Of a stretch of 12,091 nt of DNA, positions 1 through 6,682 are shown one piece after another; the first letter of the stretch is position 1; every line of letters begins with the position of its first letter. The stretch covers positions 1-12,091 of the forward strand of contig JAILAS010000196.1 of NCBI GenBank assembly GCA_024681495.1, in the 5' to 3' direction. Made by a program: the position numbers and the translations under genes. A model generated the notes under the pieces. That model worked only from the letters and a program-made list of their open reading frames with translations. It was not told where the DNA came from and did not search any database. Origin of the DNA: Eubacterium sp. Its GTDB lineage: Bacteria; Bacillota; Clostridia; Lachnospirales; Lachnospiraceae.

Positions 1-836
1 GAATGGTTGCCTCGCACAAGATGATGACGGCTCTCATAGATAAGGCGAAGACCTGCGGACTGGCGATGGGGGCCATCCGTAACTCGTCGCACTACGGAAT
101 CGCCGGCTACTGGACCACCATGGCCACGGAGCAGGGACTCATTGGAATCACAGGCACCAACGCCCGCGCGTCCATCGCTCCCACCTTCGGCGTAGAGAAC
201 ATGATGGGCACCAACCCTCTGACCTTCGGACTTCCGACGGACGAGGAGTTTCCGTTCGTTCTCGACTGCGCCACGTCCATAGTCCAGAGAGGCCGCATCG
301 AGTACTACGCCCGCGAGGGCAGGCCCACGCCGGCGGGCACCGTGATAAGCCAGGACGGAGAGGCCATGACCGACAGCGCACAGATCCTAAAGGCGCTCGT
401 GGACGGAACGGCAGCTCTGGCGCCCCTGGGCGGCATTGGCGAGGACCTGGCGGGGTATAAGGGATACGGCTATGCGGCAGTCGTTGAGATTCTTTCGGCC
501 GCATTGGCGTCCAATATGTTCCTGAAGGATTTGACCAACGTAGATGAGAACGGCAACAAGCGCCCCTATCACCTCGGCCACTTCTTTATAGTGATAAATC
601 CTGACTTCTTCCTGGGACTCGACGCCTTTAAGAAGACCACCGGAGACATCTTAAGGAGCCTTCGCGCGTCCAAAAAGGCACCCGGGTGCGATAGGATTTA
701 CACGGCGGGAGAGAAGGAGTACCTGGCCTGGCTCGACCGCAAGGACAAGGGAATCCCCGTAGGAGAGGGCGTTCAGAAGGACTTCATCACGGTCAGGGAC
801 AAGTACGGGCTGGATTACAAGTTCCCGTTTGAGTGA
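1..836 (+). CDS. Ldh/malate dehydrogenase-family NAD(P)-dependent oxidoreductase (5' partial)
   Basis: This is the C-terminal 277 or so residues of a 2-hydroxyacid oxidoreductase of the Ldh_2 family (YlbC/AllD/ComC type, not the classical Rossmann LDH/MDH). Members reduce 2-oxoacids, or oxidise hydroxyacids such as malate, lactate, sulfolactate or ureidoglycolate, with NAD(P)H in the cytoplasm. Seen: the NSSHYGIAGYW segment near residue 30 (counting from the ATG at 3), holding the family's catalytic-site histidine, then NMMGTNPLTFGLP, the FVLDCATSIVQRG segment, GYKGYGYAAVVEILSAAL and LGHFFIVINP. Family proteins are about 330-360 residues, so 60-80 N-terminal residues lie outside the window and the ATG at 3 is almost certainly internal. 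The reading frame starts at base 3 and ends in TGA at 834-836. Family membership is secure, but the substrate cannot be read from the sequence. The AllD relatives act in purine breakdown, which fits the purine genes downstream only loosely. Confidence 0.9.
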   Translation, partial: MVASHKMMTALIDKAKTCGLAMGAIRNSSHYGIAGYWTTMATEQGLIGITGTNARASIAPTFGVENMMGTNPLTFGLPTDEEFPFVLDCATSIVQRGRIEYYAREGRPTPAGTVISQDGEAMTDSAQILKALVDGTAALAPLGGIGEDLAGYKGYGYAAVVEILSAALASNMFLKDLTNVDENGNKRPYHLGHFFIVINPDFFLGLDAFKKTTGDILRSLRASKKAPGCDRIYTAGEKEYLAWLDRKDKGIPVGEGVQKDFITVRDKYGLDYKFPFE

Positions 837-858
837 TTAAATCTTGTAAAGAGGTGAC

Positions 859-887
859 TTGTTTATCCATAACATATGATGTATTAT
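859..887 (+). promoter_or_regulatory. weak candidate promoter upstream of trkA
   Basis: TTGTTT (859-864) and TATTAT (882-887) are separated by 17 bases, giving a sigma-A-like arrangement with a good -10 and a poor -35. Transcription would start near 894, at the base of the 892-911 hairpin, so that hairpin would sit at the extreme 5' end of the trkA message rather than terminate it. An AT-rich stretch of this length can match by chance. Confidence 0.25.
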
Positions 888-891
888 GTAT

Positions 892-916
892 CGGGCGGCG
901 TTTGCCGTCCGGTTTT
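892..916 (+). terminator. Rho-independent terminator after the oxidoreductase gene
   Basis: An 8-bp GC-rich stem (892-899 with 904-911, one G-U pair) closes a GTTT tetraloop and is followed by GTTTT. It lies 55 bases after the oxidoreductase stop, in the correct orientation. The T-run is short, so it may be leaky. Confidence 0.6.
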
Positions 917-921
917 AATCA

Positions 922-940
922 GTCGGGGAAAGCACCCGGC
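922..940 (+). other. second short hairpin in the trkA leader
   Basis: Bases 922-927 pair with 935-940 (six pairs, one G-U) around a seven-base loop. It lies 38 bases before the trkA start and is followed by an AT-rich run with several T residues. It could be a backup terminator or a leader hairpin; nothing visible decides between these. Confidence 0.3.
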
Positions 941-978
941 TAAATAATTTTCCATCTATAAAAGTAGAGGAGTCTGAA

Positions 979-2337
979 ATGAAAATACTCGTGATTGGAT
1001 GCGGTAAAGTGGGAGGAAACCTGATTCCCACCCTGTGTAGTGAAAATCATGATGTCACCATCGTAGACACAAACAAGCGCAACATTGAGGAACTGACCGG
1101 TAAATACGATGTCATTGGTGTGATTGGGAACGGCGCGAGCAAATCGATTCTCAATCAGGCCGGCGTGTCGGATACCGACATAGTAATGGCTATGACGGGA
1201 AACGATGAGATCAACATGATGTGCTGCCTTCTGGCCAAGAAGCTCGGGGGCTGCCGCACCATAGCCAGGATTCACAATCCCGAATACGATGATAATCTTA
1301 ACATTTTTAAGGAAGAGCTGGGACTGGCGATGACCGTCAATCCGGAGCTCATGGCTGCCGAGGAGACGTCCCGCGTCATTGTCAGGCTGCCGTCCGCCCA
1401 GAAGATAGAGACCTTTGCGAAGGGAAGGGTGGAACTTCTCAAATACAAACTCCCCGCAGGTTCGGAGCTCTCCGGAGTCAGGGTGAGCGATATCCCTAAG
1501 AAATATAAAGTCAAGGTGCTTATAGGAGTCGTGGAGAGAGGTGACGACGTCATCATCCCCAACGGCGATTTCGTCATGCAGGAGGGAGACATACTCTCCG
1601 TTATTTCCACGCGTGATAATAAGCTCGCTATTTTCAATAAGAACATCATGTCAAAGAGAAAGGTGTCGAAGTGCATGATTGCCGGCGGAGGCGGCGTGGC
1701 CTACTACCTCGCCAGGGACCTTCTGAAGTCCGGCGTGCGCGTCACCATAATCGACAAGTCGCTCGAGCGCTGCAGGTTCCTCAGCGAGAACCTCGAGGGC
1801 GCCATGGTAATCAACGCGGATGCGGTGGACACAGCCGCACTCGAGGAGGAGGGACTCCGCGAGATGGACGCGTTCATCGCCATGACGAATATCGATGAGA
1901 CAAACCTTCTTCTTAGCCTTTACGCTAAAAACAACAGCACGGCCAAGCTCGTCACCAAGGTGCACAGGGTGTCCTACGACGACATCATAAGGAGCTTTGA
2001 CCTCGACACGATAATCTGCCCGAAGAACATTGTCTCCGACAACATCCTTTCGTACGTCAGGGCGATGCAGAACTCACAGGGCAGTAATATTGAGACCCTT
2101 TACCGCATCATCGGCGATAAGGCCGAGGCAATAGAGTTCGCGGTCAGAGGCGATTGCCCCGTAATCGGCAAGACACTCATGGAGATGGAGATTAAGCCGG
2201 ACATCGTGGTCGCGGCCATTATTCACGGCACGAAGGTGGAGATCCCCAGCGGCGAGAGCGTGATATCTGCGGGCGACAACGTGGTGGTGGTTACCACTCG
2301 TTCCAACCTCAAGGATGTTTCCGATATTTTGAAGTAG
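979..2337 (+). CDS. trkA: TrkA, NAD-binding regulatory subunit of the Trk potassium transporter
   Basis: A 452-residue peripheral membrane protein that gates TrkH potassium uptake by binding NAD(H) or nucleotides on the cytoplasmic face. The protein is a tandem duplication: RCK_N domain 1 starts MKILVIGCGKVGG, with an acidic ribose-binding Asp30 after strand 2, and is followed by an RCK_C domain around residues 140-215. RCK_N domain 2 starts near residue 231 (CMIAGGGGVAYYLA, Asp259), with a second RCK_C around 370-452. This two-unit length is typical of TrkA, whereas KtrA has a single unit of about 220 residues. AGAGGAG at 966-972 lies six bases before ATG 979 and fixes the start. trkH follows after nine bases, so the two form one operon. 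All landmarks look intact. Confidence 0.97.
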   Translation: MKILVIGCGKVGGNLIPTLCSENHDVTIVDTNKRNIEELTGKYDVIGVIGNGASKSILNQAGVSDTDIVMAMTGNDEINMMCCLLAKKLGGCRTIARIHNPEYDDNLNIFKEELGLAMTVNPELMAAEETSRVIVRLPSAQKIETFAKGRVELLKYKLPAGSELSGVRVSDIPKKYKVKVLIGVVERGDDVIIPNGDFVMQEGDILSVISTRDNKLAIFNKNIMSKRKVSKCMIAGGGGVAYYLARDLLKSGVRVTIIDKSLERCRFLSENLEGAMVINADAVDTAALEEEGLREMDAFIAMTNIDETNLLLSLYAKNNSTAKLVTKVHRVSYDDIIRSFDLDTIICPKNIVSDNILSYVRAMQNSQGSNIETLYRIIGDKAEAIEFAVRGDCPVIGKTLMEMEIKPDIVVAAIIHGTKVEIPSGESVISAGDNVVVVTTRSNLKDVSDILK

Positions 2338-2346
2338 GGTAGGATT

Positions 2347-3783
2347 ATGAATTATAAGGCAATTGGATATATTTTAGGCCTCATCATGATGATTGAGGCG
2401 GCGCTGATGGCCATCCCCATCGGCACGTCGTTGTTCTACGGTGATGGGTGCTGGGGGGCCTTTCTGTCGGTGTCCGTCGTCTGCCTCCTCATCGGGGGGA
2501 TGCTGTATCGCAGCCTGAAGACCTCCGGCAACTATTTCGCCAAGGAAGGCTTCGTCATAGTGACTTTCTCCTGGATTATTATGAGTCTCTTCGGGGCCAT
2601 TCCCTTCGTTTTGAGCGGGAATATCCCCAGCTACGTGGACGCGCTCTTCGAGACCATATCGGGATTCACCACCACCGGTGCCACCGTGGTTTCCGACGTC
2701 GAGGCGCTCGCCCCGTCCGTCTTGGTGTGGAGGAGTCTTACCCACTGGATAGGTGGAATGGGAATCCTGGTTTTCATGCTGGCCATACTTCCCCTTACCG
2801 GCGGATACAACGTGCATCTAATGAGGGTGGAGAGCCCCGGACCGCAGGTGGATAAGCTCGTTCCGAAAATTCGCGAGACGGCGCGCATTCTTTACTCGAT
2901 TTATATTATAATAACGTTGTTGGAGATGGTGATCCTGGTGATGGGCGGCATGTCTTTCTTCGATTCCTTTAACATTTCCCTGGCCACGGCAGGTACCGGA
3001 GGATTCGGAGTGCTAAACGACAGCTGCGGCTCGTACAGTGTGTTCTGCCAGACCGTAATCGGCGTCTTCATGGTGCTTTTCGGTGTTAACTTCAACGTTT
3101 ACTATCTGATATACGTGCGCAAGTACAGACAGATATTTAAGTTACAGGAGGTAAGGCTCTACCTGCTGATTATTGCGCTCAGCACCGGCCTTATAGCATA
3201 TAACGCCAGGGAGTTCTTCTCGGGGCCCGCAGAGGCCGTAAAGGAGGCGTTCTTCCAGGTGGCGTCCATAATTACCACCACGGGATTTTCCACTACCGAC
3301 TTCGACCTGTGGCCATCGCTCTCGAAGACGATACTGGTGGCCCTCATGTTCATCGGCGCCTGCGCCAGCTCGACCGGAGGCGGTATGAAGGTGTCCAGGG
3401 TGATAATTGCGCTCAAGCTCATCCGCAGGGAGGTGCTGCACTTCATCCATCCCCGCTCGGTGAACTCGCTTAAGGTGGACGGCAGGATAGTGGACGACGA
3501 GGTCAAGGCTTCGGTAGGGGTGTACTTCATGCTCTACGGTCTTCTGTTCGCAGGGTCTGTACTCCTGGTTTCAATCAACGGCTACGACTTCACGTCGAAC
3601 TTTACGGCGGTGGCGGCCACCATAAACAACATAGGACCCGGACTCGAGTCGGTCGGCCCCGTATGCAACTACGGCGGATTTTCCATATTGAGTAAGATAG
3701 TTCTCATGGTCGACATGCTCGCGGGAAGGCTGGAGCTTTTCCCGATCCTCGTGGCGTTTTCGCCCAGGGTATGGAAGAGATAG
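2347..3783 (+). CDS. trkH: TrkH, potassium-translocating membrane subunit
   Basis: A 478-residue integral membrane protein of the SKT (TrkH/KtrB) superfamily that forms the K+ pore and is gated by TrkA. Hydrophobic segments run throughout, beginning at residues 7-30. The four pore-loop/selectivity-filter repeats can be seen in order: SGFTTTGATV (about 105-114), ATAGTGGFGV (213-222), ITTTGFSTTDFDLWP (309-323) and ATINNIGPGLESVGP (424-438). The gating-loop region CASSTGGGMKVSR (about 339-351) and the common C-terminal end GRLELFPILVAFSPRVWKR (460-478) are also present. Full length is as expected for the family. AGGG at 2336-2339, which overlaps the trkA stop, is the likely ribosome binding site, seven bases before ATG 2347. 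No strong terminator follows, so read-through into the purine genes is possible. Confidence 0.96.
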   Translation: MNYKAIGYILGLIMMIEAALMAIPIGTSLFYGDGCWGAFLSVSVVCLLIGGMLYRSLKTSGNYFAKEGFVIVTFSWIIMSLFGAIPFVLSGNIPSYVDALFETISGFTTTGATVVSDVEALAPSVLVWRSLTHWIGGMGILVFMLAILPLTGGYNVHLMRVESPGPQVDKLVPKIRETARILYSIYIIITLLEMVILVMGGMSFFDSFNISLATAGTGGFGVLNDSCGSYSVFCQTVIGVFMVLFGVNFNVYYLIYVRKYRQIFKLQEVRLYLLIIALSTGLIAYNAREFFSGPAEAVKEAFFQVASIITTTGFSTTDFDLWPSLSKTILVALMFIGACASSTGGGMKVSRVIIALKLIRREVLHFIHPRSVNSLKVDGRIVDDEVKASVGVYFMLYGLLFAGSVLLVSINGYDFTSNFTAVAATINNIGPGLESVGPVCNYGGFSILSKIVLMVDMLAGRLELFPILVAFSPRVWKR

Positions 3784-3792
3784 GTTGGTTAC

Positions 3793-3828
3793 CCAATTAT
3801 ATTGGTTTACATAATGTGTATGGTTTTC
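3793..3828 (+). promoter_or_regulatory. trkH-purO intergenic region with possible -10 element
   Basis: The 64-base gap between trkH and the IMP cyclohydrolase holds a weak 5-bp hairpin (CCAAT 3793-3797 with ATTGG 3801-3805) without a T-tract, and CATAAT (3810-3815) that resembles a -10 box. TTGGTT (3785-3790) lies 19 bases upstream of it, a poor fit to a -35. The 12-mer GTTTACATAATG here (3805-3816) recurs at 9191-9202 before the S1-domain gene. No purine riboswitch-like fold was recognised. Confidence 0.25.
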
Positions 3829-3847
3829 TAAACGAAAGGAAGAGCAA

Positions 3848-4561
3848 ATGGAAACACGCAAGATTCAGGACGAACTTAAAGGCAACTCCTATCCCGGAAG
3901 GGGAATAGTGGTAGGATTATCCCCCGACGGCAAGCACGCCGTGACCGCCTATTTTATCATGGGCCGAAGCGAGAACAGCAGGAACAGGGTGTTTGTCGAG
4001 GACGGCGAGGGCATTAAGACCCAGGCGTACGATCCCGCCAAGCTCGAGGATCCCAGCCTCATCATCTACGCTCCCGTAAGGGTTATCGGCTCGAAGACCA
4101 TTGTGACCAACGGCGATCAGACCGATACCGTTTACGCCGGATATCAGGACGGTCTCACCTTCGAGCAGTCCCTCAGGAGCCGCAGGTTTGAGCCCGACGA
4201 GCCCAACCGCACGCCCAGGATCTCCGCAGTGCTTCAGGTGGAGAATGGCGAGTACGGATATGCGCTTTCCATATTGAAGAGCAGCCCCCTCGATCACTCC
4301 GCATGCGACAGGTTCACCTATTCCTATGAGTCACCCGTTAAGGGCTATGGCCACTTCATCCACACCTACGTGACCGATGGAAATCCCCTCCCCAGCTTCG
4401 AGGGCGAGCCGGTTCCCGTGGAGATATCGGATGACATCGAAGAGTTCACCCGTACCATATGGGAGAGCTTAAACGAGGACAATAAGGTATCCCTCTTCGT
4501 TCGTTACATTGATGTTGCGACCGGAGAATATGAGACGAAGATTGTTAACAAGCACGAATAA
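3848..4561 (+). CDS. purO: IMP cyclohydrolase, archaeal PurO type
   Basis: A 237-residue cytoplasmic enzyme predicted to close the ring of FAICAR to IMP, the last step of de novo purine synthesis. It belongs to the IMP_cyclohyd (PurO) family and not to the MGS-like N-terminal domain of bifunctional PurH. Seen: YPGRGIVVG (15-23), GRSENSRNRVFVEDGEG (39-55), which corresponds to the archaeal RSxSxxNR-type active-site loop, DPSLIIYAPVRV (68-79), and TNGDQTD (87-93), matching the family's SNGxxTD motif. AAGGAAG at 3836-3842 precedes ATG 3848. The gene ends 11 bases before the AICAR formyltransferase, and its TAA stop lies inside that gene's ribosome binding site, so the two enzymes that replace PurH are coupled. 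The family is clear; the activity is inferred from family and partner. Confidence 0.88.
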   Translation: METRKIQDELKGNSYPGRGIVVGLSPDGKHAVTAYFIMGRSENSRNRVFVEDGEGIKTQAYDPAKLEDPSLIIYAPVRVIGSKTIVTNGDQTDTVYAGYQDGLTFEQSLRSRRFEPDEPNRTPRISAVLQVENGEYGYALSILKSSPLDHSACDRFTYSYESPVKGYGHFIHTYVTDGNPLPSFEGEPVPVEISDDIEEFTRTIWESLNEDNKVSLFVRYIDVATGEYETKIVNKHE

Positions 4562-4572
4562 GGAGATTGATG

Positions 4573-5751
4573 ATGAACGAACTCGAACTGAAATACGGAT
4601 GTAACCCCAATCAGAAGCCTTCCAGAATCTTCATGGAGGACGGTTCCGACCTTCCCGTTACCGTGGTTAACGGCAAGCCCGGATACATTAACTTCCTCGA
4701 CGCGCTGAACGGATGGCAGCTCGTAAGCGAGCTCAAGAAGGCGACCGGCCTTCCCGCAGCCACCAGCTTTAAGCACGTTTCCCCCGCAGGCGCAGCAGTG
4801 GGCGTGCCCCTCACCGACACCCTCGCGAAGATCTACTGGGTGGACGATCTCGGAGATCTTTCTCCTTTGGCCAGCGCATACGCCAGGGCCAGGGGCGCTG
4901 ACAGGATGAGCTCATTCGGCGACTTCATCGCCCTTTCCGACGTCTGCGATGTGGATACCGCCCGCCTCATAAAGAGAGAGGTTTCGGACGGCGTCATTGC
5001 ACCCGGATACGAGCCCGAGGCTCTCGAGCTCCTTAAGCAGAAGAAGAACGGTAACTACAATGTAATCCAGATCGACCCCTCGTACGTGCCCGAGTCAATC
5101 GAGCGCAAGAAGGTGTTCGGAATCACCTTCGAGCAGGGCAGAAACGATCTCGACATAAACGACGCGTTGCTCGGCAACATAGTCACGAAGACGAAGGATC
5201 TTCCCGATTCGGCCAAGAGGGCCCTTCTGGTGGCTCTCATCCCGCTGAAGTACACGCAGTCCAACTCCGTGGCATTCGCCAAGGACGGACAGGCCATCGG
5301 TATCGGCGCGGGCCAGCAGTCCAGAGTGCACTGCACGAGGCTGGCCGGAAGCAAGGCTGACCACTGGCTCCTTCGCCAGTGCCCGAAGGTAATGGACCTC
5401 CAGTTCGTGGACGGACTCGGCAGGGCCAATAGGGACAACGCCATTGACAACTACATCGGCGACGAGTACATGGACGTTCTGGCCGACGGCGCATGGCAGA
5501 ACATCTTCAAGGTGCGCCCCGAGGTGTTCACGGCCGAGGAGAAGGCCGAGTGGATCGCTCAGATGGACGACGTGGCGCTCGGTTCGGACGCGTTCTTCCC
5601 CTTCTCGGATAACATCGAGAGGGCTAAGAAGAGCGGAGTTAAGTACATCGCGCAGCCCGGCGGATCCGTAAGGGACGACCAGGTCATCGAGTGCTGCGAT
5701 AAGTATGGAATGACCATGGCCTTCACAGGTATAAGGCTGTTCCACCACTAA
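4573..5751 (+). CDS. stand-alone AICAR formyltransferase (PurH C-domain type)
   Basis: Predicted to transfer formyl from 10-formyltetrahydrofolate to AICAR, giving FAICAR, the substrate of the neighbouring PurO. The 392 residues match the transformylase half of PurH. FKHVSPAGAAVG (66-77) holds the catalytic Lys67-His68 pair. SAYARARGADRMSSFGDFIA (101-120), LKYTQSNSVAFAKDGQ (225-240), GIGAGQQSRVHCTRLAG (243-259) and SDAFFPFSDNIERA (338-351), followed by GVKYIAQPGGSVRD, are all recognisable. The N-terminal IMP-cyclohydrolase domain of normal PurH is absent, not truncated: the protein starts cleanly in ELKYGCNPNQKP. The start is chosen at ATG 4573 because AAGGAG (4560-4565) lies seven bases upstream. 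ATG 4570 is possible (four bases), and the TTG at 4567 is too close. Confidence 0.9.
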   Translation: MNELELKYGCNPNQKPSRIFMEDGSDLPVTVVNGKPGYINFLDALNGWQLVSELKKATGLPAATSFKHVSPAGAAVGVPLTDTLAKIYWVDDLGDLSPLASAYARARGADRMSSFGDFIALSDVCDVDTARLIKREVSDGVIAPGYEPEALELLKQKKNGNYNVIQIDPSYVPESIERKKVFGITFEQGRNDLDINDALLGNIVTKTKDLPDSAKRALLVALIPLKYTQSNSVAFAKDGQAIGIGAGQQSRVHCTRLAGSKADHWLLRQCPKVMDLQFVDGLGRANRDNAIDNYIGDEYMDVLADGAWQNIFKVRPEVFTAEEKAEWIAQMDDVALGSDAFFPFSDNIERAKKSGVKYIAQPGGSVRDDQVIECCDKYGMTMAFTGIRLFHH

Positions 5752-5762
5752 AATGAAGAATA

Positions 5763-5774
5763 GGCCGAAAGGCC
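5763..5774 (+). other. GGCC-GAAA-GGCC mini-hairpin
   Basis: A perfect 4-bp GC stem capped by a GNRA tetraloop, 11 bases after the formyltransferase stop. No T-run follows, so it is unlikely to terminate by itself. It may mark the 3' end or a processing point of the purO-formyltransferase message. Confidence 0.35.
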
Positions 5775-5783
5775 CGCGTTTAA

Positions 5784-5817
5784 GGCGAAGCGGTCAGCTA
5801 TACTGGGCCGCTTTGCC
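5784..5817 (+). other. long intergenic hairpin before the nucleoside phosphorylase gene
   Basis: Bases 5784-5793 pair with 5808-5817 (ten pairs, one G-U). Further pairs are possible toward the CTATA apex, for example 5795-5797 with 5803-5805 across a small bulge. Only three T residues follow (GGGTTTA), so it is a poor terminator. It ends nine bases before the phosphorylase ribosome binding site and may attenuate, stabilise or process the operon message. Confidence 0.5.
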
Positions 5818-5837
5818 GGGTTTATGGGAGGGTGTAT

Positions 5838-6680
5838 ATGAACGAGGTATATGAAAAGCTGATTAAGTGCAGGGACTACGTCCGCACGGTCACTGACTTT
5901 CAGCCCAGTGTGGCGCTGGTGCTTGGTTCCGGACTCGGAGACTACGCGGAGACCATTCGCACGGAGTGCGAGGTGGACTACCATGACATCCCCGGATTCC
6001 CGGTGTCCACCGTGCCGGGACATGAGGGGAAGTTCATCTTCGGTTACGTAAACGAAGTTCCGGTGGTGCTCATGAAGGGCAGGGTGCACTATTACGAGGG
6101 ATATCCGATAACCGACGTGGTGCTCCCTATTAGGCTCATGGGTCTTCTCGGTGCCAGGATACTTTTCCTTACGAACGCCTCCGGCGGCATCGACAGGGAC
6201 GTCAATGTGGGAGACCTGATGCTCATTACCGACCATATATCCACGTTTGCACCCAACCCGCTCATCGGACAGAACATCGACGAGCTCGGCGTGAGGTTCC
6301 CCGACATGACCGAGGTATACAGGAAGGATCTTCAGCAGATCATAAGAGATGCGGCCAAAGACAGCGACGTTCCGATAAGGGAGGGCGTTTACGTCCAGCT
6401 GACCGGTCCCTCGTACGAGTCGCCCGCTGAGATAAACATGTTCAGGAACATGGGGATTTCCGCAGTGGGCATGAGCACGGTGGTGGAGGCTATCGCCGCC
6501 AATCACATGGGGCTTAAGGTCTGCGGCATCTCCTGCATTTCGAACAAGGCGTCGGGAATGAACGAGCAGCCCCTCACCCACGAGGAGATAAAGATTGCCG
6601 CCGACAAGGCGGCGCCGCTTTTTAAGAAGCTCGTCACCGAGTCTATAACGCGCATGGGCGCAACAATTGGGGAGGGATGA
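5838..6680 (+). CDS. purine nucleoside phosphorylase, trimeric 6-oxopurine type
   Basis: A 280-residue cytoplasmic enzyme that cleaves inosine or guanosine (and deoxy forms) with phosphate to a free base and (deoxy)ribose-1-phosphate. It belongs to the trimeric PNP/MTAP family (PunA-like). Visible landmarks: LVLGSGLGDYA (28-37) for phosphate binding, GRVHYYEGY (81-89) with the active-site His84, TNASGG (112-117), GPSYESPAEI (190-199) with Glu194, GMST (211-214) and SNKASG (235-240). Asn236 corresponds to the residue that favours 6-oxopurines over adenine. GGGAGGG (5826-5832) sits five bases before ATG 5838, so an upstream in-frame GTG at 5832 is rejected because it would overlap the ribosome binding site. 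Its TGA overlaps the region just before the downstream amidohydrolase, which suggests translational coupling and shared work in nucleoside salvage. Confidence 0.93.
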   Translation: MNEVYEKLIKCRDYVRTVTDFQPSVALVLGSGLGDYAETIRTECEVDYHDIPGFPVSTVPGHEGKFIFGYVNEVPVVLMKGRVHYYEGYPITDVVLPIRLMGLLGARILFLTNASGGIDRDVNVGDLMLITDHISTFAPNPLIGQNIDELGVRFPDMTEVYRKDLQQIIRDAAKDSDVPIREGVYVQLTGPSYESPAEINMFRNMGISAVGMSTVVEAIAANHMGLKVCGISCISNKASGMNEQPLTHEEIKIAADKAAPLFKKLVTESITRMGATIGEG

Positions 6681-6682
6681 TT

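Noticed and set aside
3784..3847. Possible purine riboswitch before the purine genes
   Set aside because: The gap is only 64 bases and shows no three-way-junction pairing or conserved loop sequences.
5095..5748. Minus-strand open frame of 217 codons opposite the AICAR formyltransferase
   Set aside because: It is a shadow of a strongly conserved coding region, with no start signal or protein motif.
5748..6581. Long minus-strand open frame opposite the nucleoside phosphorylase gene
   Set aside because: It mirrors a clear purine nucleoside phosphorylase gene with all active-site motifs. The antisense frame has no recognisable motif or ribosome binding site and arises from GC-biased codons.
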